A DNA stretch of 29,812 nt, taken from Maricaulis sp963976135. Lineage in GTDB: Bacteria > Pseudomonadota > Alphaproteobacteria > Caulobacterales > Maricaulaceae. Below the pieces are notes generated by a model that saw only the letters and a program-made list of their open reading frames with translations, was not told the DNA's origin and did not search any database. The stretch lies in the NCBI RefSeq assembly GCF_963976135.1, contig NZ_CAXBKN010000030.1, positions 1 through 29,812 of the forward strand, given 5' to 3'. Below, in pieces: positions 7,762 through 15,249 of the stretch (positions within the stretch are counted from its first letter, which is position 1; each line of letters starts with the position of its first letter). Position numbers and translations under genes: made by a program.

Positions 7762-7790
7762 AAAAAAAAGCCCGGCGCTCGCGCCGGGCC
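7762..7790 (-). terminator. Strong intrinsic terminator of ettA
   Basis: A GC-only stem (GCCCGGCG / CGCCGGGC, loop CTCG, 7770-7789) is followed on the minus strand by eight T residues (7762-7769). It lies about 30 bp after the ettA stop. On the plus strand it is followed by CTTCTCT, so it may also stop transcription of the dadA-like gene. Confidence 0.9.
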
Positions 7791-7817
7791 TTCTCTGCAT
7801 GCGAATGAAATTGCGGA

Positions 7818-9485
7818 CTAGCGTCCGAATTTCTGGAACTTGATCCGGTGCGGGATGTCCGCATCGGCGCCGAGGCGGCGCTTCTTGTCTTCGAGATAAT
7901 CGGAGAAGGAGCCCTCGAACCATTCCACATGGCTATCGCCTTCAAAGGCGAGGATGTGCGTGGCGATACGGTCGAGGAAGAAGCGGTCGTGGGAGATGAC
8001 CACGGCGCAGCCGGGATACATTTCCAGCGCTTCTTCGAGGGCCGAGAGGGTTTCGACGTCGAGATCATTGGTTGGCTCATCGAGGAGGAGGAGATTGCCG
8101 CCCTCTTTCAGCATTTTGGCAAGGTGGACACGATTGCGTTCACCGCCGGAGAGCAGGCCGACCTTCTTCTGCTGGTCGCCGCCCTTGAAGTTGAAGGCAC
8201 CGACATAGGCCCGGCTCGGCACTTCGCGATTGCCGAGATTGAGCATGTCATTGCCCTCGGAGATTTCTTCCCAGACGGTCTTCTTCGGATCGAGCTTGTC
8301 GCGCGACTGGTCGACATAGCCCAGCTTGACGGTCTCGCCGAGACGGATCGAGCCTTCATCGGGCGTTTCCTGGCCGATAATCATCCGGAACAGGGTCGAT
8401 TTACCGGCACCATTGGGGCCGATCACGCCGACGACACCGCCCGGTGGCAGCTTGAATTCCAGACCATCGATCAGCAGTTTGTCGCCATAGCCCTTTTTCA
8501 GATTTTCGACTTCGACCACAACGCCGCCGAGGCGCGGGCCTGGCGGGATATTGATCGTGGCGGTCGAAATATCGGCGCGTTCGGCCTTCTCGCGCAGCTC
8601 CTCATAGGAGCGGATACGCGCCTTGGACTTGGCCTGACGGGCTTTCGGCGAGGAGCGGATCCAGTCCAGCTCGCGGGCCAGGGCCCGTTCCTTGGCGGAT
8701 TTCTCGCGACCTTCCTGGGCCAGACGCTTGGTCTTCTGTTCCAGCCAGGAGGAATAACCGCCCTCATAGGGCACGCCGCGCCCGCGATCGAGCTCCAGCG
8801 TCCAGGTGGTGATCGAATCGAGGAAGTAACGGTCGTGGGTCACGACCAGTACGGCACCGGCGAATTTCTCGAGATAGTTCTGCAACCACGCCACCGACTC
8901 GGCATCGAGGTGGTTGGTTGGCTCATCGAGCAGCAGCATGTGCGGTTCCGACAATAGCAGCCGGCACAGCGCAACACGGCGGCGTTCACCACCGGAGAGA
9001 TCCTTGACGCCCCAGTCGGCCGGCGCGCAACGCAGCGCGTCCATTGCCATTTCGATCTTGGAATCAATGTCCCAGGCATCGGCTGCATCGATCTTTTCCT
9101 GCAGCGTATTCATCTCTTCCATCAGCTCTTCGGAATAATCCTCCGCGAGCTTCATCGAGACGGCATTGAACTCGTCGATCAGCTTCTTCTGCGCCGAACC
9201 CTCGATGACGTTTTCCCAGACGGTCTTGTCATCATCAAGATTGGGCTCCTGAGCCAGATAACCGACCTTGACGCCCTTTTCGGCCCAGGATTCGCCGCCG
9301 AATTCGGTATCCATGCCGGCCATGATTTTCAGCAGGGTGGACTTACCCGAACCATTGACGCCGACGACACCAATCTTGGCGTCGGGCAGGAAGTGGAGCG
9401 AGAGGTTCTCAAACACGGGCTTGGAGGCACCGGGATAGGTCTTGGACAGCTTGTCCATATGATAGACGTATTGATAGGCGGACAT
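7818..9485 (-). CDS. ettA: Energy-dependent translational throttle protein EttA (ABC-F)
   Basis: The 555-residue ABC-F protein has two ATPase domains and no membrane segment. Domain 1 has Walker A GVNGSGKST (residues 42-50), signature LSGGERRR and Walker B MLLLDEPTNHLD. Domain 2 has GPNGAGKST, LSGGERNR and LLLLDEPTNDLD. Both domains keep their catalytic glutamates. EttA binds the ribosomal E site and slows the first steps of elongation when the ATP/ADP ratio is low. The length equals that of E. coli EttA (555), and the YVYHMDKLSKTYP start is typical. The PtIM linker region (about 245-320, rich in R, K and E) is present. It is monocistronic in appearance, with a strong terminator downstream. 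Confidence 0.97.
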   Translation of the reverse strand: MSAYQYVYHMDKLSKTYPGASKPVFENLSLHFLPDAKIGVVGVNGSGKSTLLKIMAGMDTEFGGESWAEKGVKVGYLAQEPNLDDDKTVWENVIEGSAQKKLIDEFNAVSMKLAEDYSEELMEEMNTLQEKIDAADAWDIDSKIEMAMDALRCAPADWGVKDLSGGERRRVALCRLLLSEPHMLLLDEPTNHLDAESVAWLQNYLEKFAGAVLVVTHDRYFLDSITTWTLELDRGRGVPYEGGYSSWLEQKTKRLAQEGREKSAKERALARELDWIRSSPKARQAKSKARIRSYEELREKAERADISTATINIPPGPRLGGVVVEVENLKKGYGDKLLIDGLEFKLPPGGVVGVIGPNGAGKSTLFRMIIGQETPDEGSIRLGETVKLGYVDQSRDKLDPKKTVWEEISEGNDMLNLGNREVPSRAYVGAFNFKGGDQQKKVGLLSGGERNRVHLAKMLKEGGNLLLLDEPTNDLDVETLSALEEALEMYPGCAVVISHDRFFLDRIATHILAFEGDSHVEWFEGSFSDYLEDKKRRLGADADIPHRIKFQKFGR

Positions 9486-9655
9486 GGGCGGACGGTCTCT
9501 TCGGCAAAGGGGGTAAAAGCTGGGCTCCCTTTAACTGACCGGCGCGCATTGGGCAACGCGGCTGCAGCGCACGAGGTCAGATGGGGGAGCATCCGGCGGA
9601 TTGTGTGTTGTGATCTAGATGGGGACGGCGCAGTGCGATTGCCATGGGGCGGGCC

Positions 9656-10096
9656 CTATCCCTTCACATTCTGCCTGACCCAGCTGACGATCTGGCCCGC
9701 ATTCATGACGCCGGTCTGGCGGGCGACTTCCCTGCCCTTGTCGAACAGGATGATCAGCGGAATGCCGCGGATCTGGAAGCGGGCGCCGACGCTCTGGTGC
9801 TGCTCGGTATCGAGTTTGGCAAAACGCACAGCCGGTGACATCTGCCTGGAAGCATCCGCGAACATCGGCGCCATCGTCCTGCAGGGGCCACACCAGGGCG
9901 CCCAGAAATCGACCAGAAACGGCACTTCGTCATTCTTCAGATGCTTGTTGAGCCGGGCTTCATCGAGCTCGAACGGTGCACCAGGAAACAGCGATGCCTT
10001 GCACGCGCCGCAGGCAGGGCCGGCGGCGAGTTTTGCTGTCGGGATGCGGTTCTTCGCCTGGCAGGCCGGGCAGATAATGTGAATTGTGTCGGTCAT
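9656..10096 (-). CDS. trxC: Thioredoxin 2 (TrxC) with N-terminal zinc ribbon
   Basis: The 146-residue protein carries an N-terminal zinc ribbon with two CxxC pairs (CPAC at residues 9-12, CGAC at 29-32) and then a thioredoxin fold with the active site WCGPC (68-72). The cis-proline segment RGIPLIILFDKG is also present. This is the TrxC architecture: a cytoplasmic disulfide reductase that works in oxidative stress, with zinc holding the extra domain. The start at 10096 (MTDTIHIICP) puts the first CxxC where the family has it; the upstream extension to 10123 would add an unlikely hydrophobic leader. The length matches E. coli TrxC (139) closely. Confidence 0.95.
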   Translation of the reverse strand: MTDTIHIICPACQAKNRIPTAKLAAGPACGACKASLFPGAPFELDEARLNKHLKNDEVPFLVDFWAPWCGPCRTMAPMFADASRQMSPAVRFAKLDTEQHQSVGARFQIRGIPLIILFDKGREVARQTGVMNAGQIVSWVRQNVKG

Positions 10097-10217
10097 GGCA
10101 AACCACCAGAAAGAGAGGGGCATGGCGCGTTCGCAGGCGCGGACAATGCTTTCTGACCTTCATATGGGGGCGCTGCGGCGGCAATGCCAATGACGCCGCC
10201 AAGAGGCTCGCCCCCGG

Positions 10218-10664
10218 CTATCCGGCAGCACCCAGGCTCGCGCCGGGCTTGCCCGCCCCGCCAGCGGGCGGCAAGACGCGCGGGACAAGCTGGGTTTCGA
10301 GCCAGGCCAGGGCCATTTCCGCCGACTCGAAAGCCCGGCTTGGCCGGCCGGTCTCTTCAAGCCGTCGGGTCATGTAGATCGCCCGTCCGACCTGGTTTTC
10401 CCGATAAACAAAGGCAACCGGGAATTTTTCGGGGAATTCGGTGCAATACGCGTCCGCGACTTTCGAAAATTCTTCCATTTCAAAGGTCAGATCATACTTG
10501 CTGTAGTCCATTAACAAACCTTCGATCGGATTATGCGCCAGCGTCTCGGCGAGCGCATGAAGCGAGACCAGGCTTGCCTCGAGATCACAGCCGCCATGAA
10601 GCTGGATCGACAAGGCCTTGTCGTCCAGTACCATGCTGAGCGTGTATGCAAATCCATCGGACAT
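10218..10664 (-). CDS. STAS/SpoIIAA-like small protein of unknown function
   Basis: The 148-residue soluble protein has the alternating strand-helix pattern of STAS/SpoIIAA-like domains. Its core includes IEGLLMDYSKYDLTFEMEEF, then FPVAFVYRENQVGRAIYM, and a helix ESAEMALAWLETQL. Proteins of this type are frequent orphans in alphaproteobacteria, and I do not recognise a defined family. No transmembrane segment or catalytic motif is visible. The C-terminal 20 residues are low-complexity (P, A, G) and probably unstructured. The start at 10664 has AGGGGA eight bases upstream. A clean TAACCA-GT-TGGTTA palindrome sits 38-51 bp upstream of the start, so expression is probably regulated. Confidence 0.6.
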   Translation of the reverse strand: MSDGFAYTLSMVLDDKALSIQLHGGCDLEASLVSLHALAETLAHNPIEGLLMDYSKYDLTFEMEEFSKVADAYCTEFPEKFPVAFVYRENQVGRAIYMTRRLEETGRPSRAFESAEMALAWLETQLVPRVLPPAGGAGKPGASLGAAG

Positions 10665-10701
10665 CGGATTATTCCCCTGCGATCAGTATAGTTTCCTCAA
10701 C

Positions 10702-10715
10702 TAACCAGTTGGTTA
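10702..10715. promoter_or_regulatory. Candidate TetR-type operator TAACCA-N2-TGGTTA
   Basis: The arms TAACCA (10702-10707) and TGGTTA (10710-10715) are exact complements around GT, set in an AT-rich stretch 38 bp upstream of the STAS-like gene start. Sequences of this form are common TetR-family operators. A TetR gene lies about 0.8 kb away, but its own promoter carries a different palindrome, so the binding protein is uncertain. Confidence 0.4.
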
Positions 10716-10782
10716 ACAAAAATGCCAGCCCGTTCATCAATATGAACGCAGGCCGCCTTGCAAGCTCTGGGTGTCGACTGCC

Positions 10783-11508
10783 TTACACCCATGTCCATAA
10801 ATCCGCAGCACGGCGCATTTCCGCACGGTGAATCCGCCAGTCGGGCATCACGCGCTCGACAGTGCTCCAGAACGCCGGCGAATGGTTGGGCTCCACCAGA
10901 TGCGCCGCCTCATGGGCGCAGACATAGTCCACGAGAATTTCGGGGAAACCCATCAGGCGCCAGTTGAGCCGGATTGTGCCGTCTGCGGCGCAGGATCCCC
11001 AGCGGCGCTTCTGATCGCGGATCACCACCTTGCGCACGGGCCGTTCGAGCCGGGCAGCGAAGGCCTCGACACGCGGTCGCATGAAGTGCTCACCCTCGCG
11101 CTTGTAGTGGCGCATCAAGGCGCTGGCGATCGCGCGCCGGCGCAGTTCGCCGCTCGCTTCCGGGTCGACTGTGACCAGGACCCGGTCGCCATCGCGGCGC
11201 AATGTCGTGCGAATGCCGCGTGGCTCAATCTGAAGCTTGAGCTCACCGCCCAGCCAGGGCAGAGTCTCGCCGGTCACATAGGCGAGCTCGCGCTGGTGCG
11301 GCCGCTCGGCCCAGGCGGCAAGCTTGCTCAGAATCCAGTGAGATTTTTCTTTCAGCGCCCCCTCGATATCGCCGACGGCGACCCGCTGCGGTGCCGTTAC
11401 GGTCAGCCCATTCCGGTTGATGACAAAGCCGATCGTCCGGCGCGTGCTGCGCCGGAGTGAATAGGGAATATCCTGATCGCCAAGGCGGATATGGGCGGTC
11501 TGTATCAT
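10783..11508 (-). CDS. YgjP/M48-type zinc metallopeptidase (DUF45)
   Basis: The 241-residue protein shows the DUF45/YgjP signature: QKRRWGSC (residues 166-173), IRLNWRL, then the zinc site HEAAH (199-203) and NHSPAFW (208-214) carrying the third ligand region. It lacks membrane segments, so it is a soluble SprT-like metalloprotease. In this family the reported role is cytoplasmic, with unknown substrates. Its ATG overlaps the stop of the TetR gene (ATGA, 11505-11508), which indicates translational coupling. The HExxH core is intact, with alanine in place of the common leucine (HELAH). The gene lies 118 bp from the STAS-like gene start downstream. Confidence 0.88.
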   Translation of the reverse strand: MIQTAHIRLGDQDIPYSLRRSTRRTIGFVINRNGLTVTAPQRVAVGDIEGALKEKSHWILSKLAAWAERPHQRELAYVTGETLPWLGGELKLQIEPRGIRTTLRRDGDRVLVTVDPEASGELRRRAIASALMRHYKREGEHFMRPRVEAFAARLERPVRKVVIRDQKRRWGSCAADGTIRLNWRLMGFPEILVDYVCAHEAAHLVEPNHSPAFWSTVERVMPDWRIHRAEMRRAADLWTWV

Positions 11509-12149
11509 GATGTCATGCTGCCTGCAGCGGGTGGAGGCGGCAAGTTGCCACCGTCAGCGAGCGCACCAGCGCCCTCAACGCCAAAGCGCCGCACAATGCA
11601 AAGCTGCTCGACAATTTGTTCGGCGGTGTATTGGCCGGGATTATCAATCCACCAATCGAGCAGGTGAAACACCGCCCCGACCTCGCAGCGCGCCGCAGCC
11701 CTCGGATCGAGATCGCGGCGGATCCAGCCCCCGGCCTGCCCCTCCTCCAGTTCAGGCACGCGCAAGTCCGTGATTGCATCAACCACTTCGCGCTGCATCG
11801 GATCGCCTGAACCCCGGGCCAGAAGGAGGCGGAATAAGGGGGCATAGACCTGTGCAAAGGCGACCACGCCCTCCATTGCGGCGCGGTCGCGTCCGGCGCG
11901 TGTCCCGGCGGATTCCCGGGCCATGATCAGACCCTCTATCACCATCAGCTTGCCCTCGCGCATCAGCTCATGGAACAGCGCGTCCTTGTCGGGGAAATGG
12001 GTGTATAGCGTGCCGATCGCGACCCCGGCTTCGCGGGCGATGTCGGCAATGCGGGCGCCCTGCACGCCGTCGGCAGCGAATACCCTGGCACCGGCATCGA
12101 TCAGCCTTTGCCGCGTGGCATCCTTCATTTGCCGGCGTGTACTGGCCAA
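11505..12149 (-). CDS. TetR-family transcriptional regulator
   Basis: The 214-residue protein has a TetR helix-turn-helix at residues about 10-60 (RQRLIDAGARVFAADG, then IADIAREAGVAIGTLYTHFP) and a variable helical ligand domain. The C-terminus is proline- and alanine-rich. The start is either TTG at 12149, which has GAAGG about six bases upstream, or ATG at 12128, which has no visible ribosome-binding site. I kept the TTG. The gene is coupled by a 4-bp overlap to the downstream metallopeptidase. A perfect 14-bp palindrome lies 33-46 bp upstream of the TTG, as expected for autorepression. The ligand is unknown. Confidence 0.92.
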   Translation of the reverse strand: MASTRRQMKDATRQRLIDAGARVFAADGVQGARIADIAREAGVAIGTLYTHFPDKDALFHELMREGKLMVIEGLIMARESAGTRAGRDRAAMEGVVAFAQVYAPLFRLLLARGSGDPMQREVVDAITDLRVPELEEGQAGGWIRRDLDPRAAARCEVGAVFHLLDWWIDNPGQYTAEQIVEQLCIVRRFGVEGAGALADGGNLPPPPAAGSMTS

Positions 12150-12179
12150 TCGAAACCTTCATTCTGGGCAGCTGTCAGG

Positions 12180-12212
12180 GTTGAAAATATTTTCATTGAA
12201 TTAATTTTCAAC
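12180..12212. promoter_or_regulatory. Candidate autoregulatory operator of the TetR gene
   Basis: This AT-rich patch holds TGAAAATATTTTCA (12182-12195), a perfect 14-bp palindrome. A second, overlapping symmetry pairs GTTGAAAAT (12180-12188) with ATTTTCAAC (12204-12212), and TTGAA-N6-TTCAA lies at 12196-12211. Four related TTGAA/TTCAA half-sites in 33 bp suggest a dimer-of-dimers site overlapping the TetR promoter. Confidence 0.5.
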
Positions 12213-12419
12213 GAACATAGGCTCGGCCCTTCATCGCCCGGCGGCCAGGCGCCGGTCGCCGCTGCTGAACACATCCCCGCCGCCCCAACGGCGGGCCGGG
12301 TGGCAGCCCACTCGCCCCAAGCTCGGTGGGCTGTCACCCACCCTTCGTCGCGGCAGGTTTGCAGCGTCAAGTTTTGGCAAGCATTCGAAGCCGGGGCGGA
12401 TGCTGATCGCGGCTTGGAG
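12213..12419. other. Intergenic gap, no feature recognised
   Basis: The 207 bp between the TetR control region and the end of msrC are GC-rich. They contain no supported gene, RNA or T-tailed hairpin. The complementary words GGCGGGCCGGGT and GCCCACTCGCCCC show only weak folding. Confidence 0.4.
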
Positions 12420-12890
12420 TCAGGCTTTCAGCAAATCGCCGCAAATCGCTTCGAGCCCGGCCTTGTCCTCAAGGTCAAAGGCAGAAAACTCCGTCGAGTC
12501 GATATCGAGCACCGCCACCAGCGCGCCATCGCCATCGAACACCGGCACCACGATTTCCGAATTCGAGCGGCTGTCGCAGGCGATGTGGCCGGGGAAGGCG
12601 TGGACATCGGTGACCAGCTGGGTTTCGCCTGTCGCGGCGGCAGTACCGCAGACACCGCGGCCGAAAGGAATTCGCAAACAGCCCAGCGTGCCCTGATAGG
12701 GCCCGACCACCAATTCCGTCGGCTTGAGCGGGTCAACGACATAGAAACCGGTCCAGAAAAACCGGCTTCCGAACGCCTCGCGCAACAGGCAGGAGGCCGT
12801 CGCATAGCGCGCCGTGACACTGGTTTCGCCCTCAATCACCGAAGCAATCTGCTTGCGGACATCCGCATAAAGTCCGGACTTCTCACTCAT
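12420..12890 (-). CDS. msrC: Free methionine-(R)-sulfoxide reductase (GAF-domain, MsrC)
   Basis: This single GAF-domain protein (156 residues from 12890, 159 from 12899) carries the fRMsr signature LGCLRIPFGRGVCGTAA and PGHIACDSRSNSEIVVPV. All three catalytic/recycling cysteines are present. Counted from the ATG at 12899 they are C74, C84 and C108, exactly ten residues below E. coli C84, C94 and C118. The enzyme reduces free L-methionine-(R)-sulfoxide in the cytoplasm with electrons from thioredoxin; a thioredoxin gene (trxC) lies 2.3 kb away. I prefer the ATG at 12890 because AGGG then sits nine bases upstream; the ATG at 12899 abuts the same motif. Confidence 0.94.
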   Translation of the reverse strand: MSEKSGLYADVRKQIASVIEGETSVTARYATASCLLREAFGSRFFWTGFYVVDPLKPTELVVGPYQGTLGCLRIPFGRGVCGTAAATGETQLVTDVHAFPGHIACDSRSNSEIVVPVFDGDGALVAVLDIDSTEFSAFDLEDKAGLEAICGDLLKA

Positions 12891-12970
12891 CTGGGACATC
12901 CCTCATGGCCAGCCCTGTAATTGGGGCTCGCCAAGGCCGGTTCAAGCCTCAAGCGCAGCCGCGCCAACGC

Positions 12971-13990
12971 TCACATCCGGATCCCGCCACCCAGGCTTTC
13001 GCGGATCGCCCGCTCGATCGCCTTGTCGGCCTCTTCGCCCTCGCCGGCTGCCGTGTCGGGATTGGCGGCGTGTCGCTCTTCATATTCCAACCGCGTATGG
13101 ATCATGCGAATGCGGGCATCCACGAGGCCATAAATGTCCGCTGGAATCTTTGTCGAGACATTGATGCCCAGCTGTTCCGCCTCGGCCGGTGAGATTGCCT
13201 CGCTGTGCGAGAGCTTTCCCGCCGACAGGTAATTGGCGAGAAAATCGGGATCCTTGTCCTCGGCCTTGTGATTGGGATGGATGATTTCGCGGGCGATACG
13301 GTCGGCATAGCGATCATATTTCTCCGCCTCGTGCGCCAGCATGACCAGCACATCCTGCGTCGCCAGCGGCCCCTTCTGTTCGAGCAGGTCGCGATAGGTT
13401 TCGGTCGGGAAGCCGCCATAAATCGTATCGATCGGGCCAAGCGATGCCGTCGGGTCCATCGTCACCTTCTCGGCCGCCAGCGCGATCATCGCGCCGCCGG
13501 ACATTGCGACATAGGGCACATAGGCGACGACGTGCGGGTCGCGCCGGGGATTGTGCTTGGCCTTGCGCAAATGTTCCTTGATGGCCAGCGCAATCATGTG
13601 GGCCGGACGCGCATAACCGCCGAGCGTATGCAGAACAATGACGATCTTCGAGCGTGGATTAGCCTGACGGATCAGCGCAATGGCTTCAAACGCCTCGTCG
13701 AAGACAATCTGCTGCGGCGCGCTGTCGCGACCGATAAAACCGTCGCCGAGATCATGTATGAGCTCGATCAGCAGGGTGTTGGATTTTTCAAACTTGGCGC
13801 GATGCCTGCGATATTCGGCCTTCGCCTCGTGATAGGCTGCAGCCCGTTTGCGGCGCAGCTTGGCCAGCTGATCCTCGTCCGAGGCCAGCTGGCGCCGCGA
13901 TGTGAGCATTCTCACGATCACGATCAGCAAGACCACAATCAGTGCCGCCATACCGGCGCCAATTACCGTGGTCTGGTCCGCGAAATCCAA
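12971..13990 (-). CDS. Membrane-anchored serine protease of the SDH/ClpP-like family (S49-related)
   Basis: The protein has an N-terminal membrane anchor (VIGAGMAALIVVLLIVIVRML) followed by a coiled, basic helix (RRKRAAAYHEAKAEYRRHR) and a ClpP/crotonase-fold domain of the serine dehydrogenase proteinase (SDH) type. Key parts are IVIVLHTLGGYARPAHMIA (oxyanion region) and VPYVAMSGGAMIALAA with the probable catalytic serine in MSGG. MDPTASLGPID follows. The acidic C-terminus is variable. I place the start at the TTG at 13990, which has GGGGGGAG five bases upstream; the frame also reaches an ATG at 14053 without a clear site, adding 21 residues. The active domain probably faces the cytoplasm. 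Substrates are unknown. Confidence 0.85.
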   Translation of the reverse strand: MDFADQTTVIGAGMAALIVVLLIVIVRMLTSRRQLASDEDQLAKLRRKRAAAYHEAKAEYRRHRAKFEKSNTLLIELIHDLGDGFIGRDSAPQQIVFDEAFEAIALIRQANPRSKIVIVLHTLGGYARPAHMIALAIKEHLRKAKHNPRRDPHVVAYVPYVAMSGGAMIALAAEKVTMDPTASLGPIDTIYGGFPTETYRDLLEQKGPLATQDVLVMLAHEAEKYDRYADRIAREIIHPNHKAEDKDPDFLANYLSAGKLSHSEAISPAEAEQLGINVSTKIPADIYGLVDARIRMIHTRLEYEERHAANPDTAAGEGEEADKAIERAIRESLGGGIRM

Positions 13991-14130
13991 CACATCTCCC
14001 CCCGGAGGCTGCGATACCCGCTCACGGGGCTCGCCTGGGAGCATGTTAACCATTGGGAACAGGATGCGACAAGCGACAAGAAGGCGGAAACCGGCAGAAT
14101 CTCTGCCGTGTTCAGATCCGACCGCTTTGC

Positions 14131-15030
14131 CTAATCGTCCAGCGCGGCCGGTTGCGTGCCGCCACCCAGCGCCGCCAGCCGGCGTTCGGCAACCAGATCA
14201 TTGAGCAGACCGGCAAGGCGGACGCCGCCCTGTTTCAATTCCTGTCGGCTGATGCGCAGACCGCGCTGATAATAGGCATCGCCCGGCTCGATCATCTGAC
14301 CGGCACGGGCCCAGTAATAGGCGAAATCGCGCGAGCGAACGATGTCGTGGCTTTCCTGTGCCCAGGCGATCGGGTCGAGCGGGGTAAGGATATCGACGCC
14401 ATTGAGTGGGATTTCCGAGGCCAGCTCGTCAGCGAAATAAGACCAGCGTGTCGCTTCCGGCGCCCAACCCCATTGTTCGCTCATATAGTCGAGAATGATC
14501 TCGCTATCCCAGACCCGGTGAAAATTGGTGTGGCGTTCGCCGCGCCAGAGCACTTCGATATCATTGCCGCCGCGATCACCCTCGATCGAGACATGCATGG
14601 GCTGGTGAATATCGCCGAGCCAGTGGGCGAGGAATTTCAGGGCTTCGAGGCGCTCGGCATCGGTGCGGGCACGATCGAGAAAGACACCGGCATGCAAGCT
14701 GATGGCAGAGGTGATGCAGCCATCCTCGGCGCAATCCTCGGCATCGACTTGCGGATCATTGCGGTCTTGATTGATGTAATGCCAGGTCCGCGTGAATTCA
14801 TGGGTCGAGCGTGAGGCCGCATCGGCCCAGGAACAGATATCGCGGAAATTCTCGAATTCCGGATCGAGCATCACCAGCCGGTCGACTTCCGTGCGCGCCT
14901 CATCGCTGAGATAGCGATAGGCCAGATCACAAACGATGCGATGGCCGTCCGGGCCATAGGCCGCCGCGGGAGAGACGCTGAGCGCGGCAGCCGCAAGGCC
15001 GCCCGCCACGAGAGCACGCAGGAATGACAT
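14131..15030 (-). CDS. Secreted S1/P1-type zinc nuclease
   Basis: The 299-residue protein has a signal peptide (residues 1-24, cleavage after PAAA) and the complete zinc-ligand set of S1/P1 nucleases. Seen are GPDGH (His30), SWAD (Asp70), TWHYIN (His84), HWLGDIHQPMH (His136, Asp140, His146) and FHRVWD (His171, Asp175). Counted from the mature end these fall at about 6, 46, 60, 112, 116, 122, 147 and 151, close to P1. The enzyme cleaves single-stranded DNA and RNA outside the cytoplasm with three zinc ions. One oddity is that the predicted mature N-terminus is Tyr, not the usual zinc-binding Trp. Two cysteine pairs may form disulfides. The gene is divergent from the hydroxy-acid dehydrogenase gene. 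Confidence 0.92.
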   Translation of the reverse strand: MSFLRALVAGGLAAAALSVSPAAAYGPDGHRIVCDLAYRYLSDEARTEVDRLVMLDPEFENFRDICSWADAASRSTHEFTRTWHYINQDRNDPQVDAEDCAEDGCITSAISLHAGVFLDRARTDAERLEALKFLAHWLGDIHQPMHVSIEGDRGGNDIEVLWRGERHTNFHRVWDSEIILDYMSEQWGWAPEATRWSYFADELASEIPLNGVDILTPLDPIAWAQESHDIVRSRDFAYYWARAGQMIEPGDAYYQRGLRISRQELKQGGVRLAGLLNDLVAERRLAALGGGTQPAALDD

Positions 15031-15249
15031 TGATTACCGCCCTGGAGATTGCGCGGCCGCCCGCCGCCTGTATGTCCCCTCTCTAGGTCAGACGGCGCCG
15101 GCCCTCCACTATGTCAGGCGGGCGTTATCGCCAAACTAAACCGGGGATTTCAATTTGGACCTGGTGCCGAAGCGCGCAAGGTCCGAAGCGGGCTGATCTG
15201 CGGCAATGCGTCGCTTGACCGCGCGCGCAGCGAAGGCAAGGCTCGATCC

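Noticed and set aside
6396..7763. Very long minus-strand frame upstream of the ArsR-methyltransferase gene
   Set aside because: It is antisense to the DadA-like gene, lacks family motifs, and the ArsR domain starts cleanly at 6395.
7848..8957. 369-codon plus-strand frame opposite ettA
   Set aside because: Antisense shadow of a perfectly conserved ABC-F gene.
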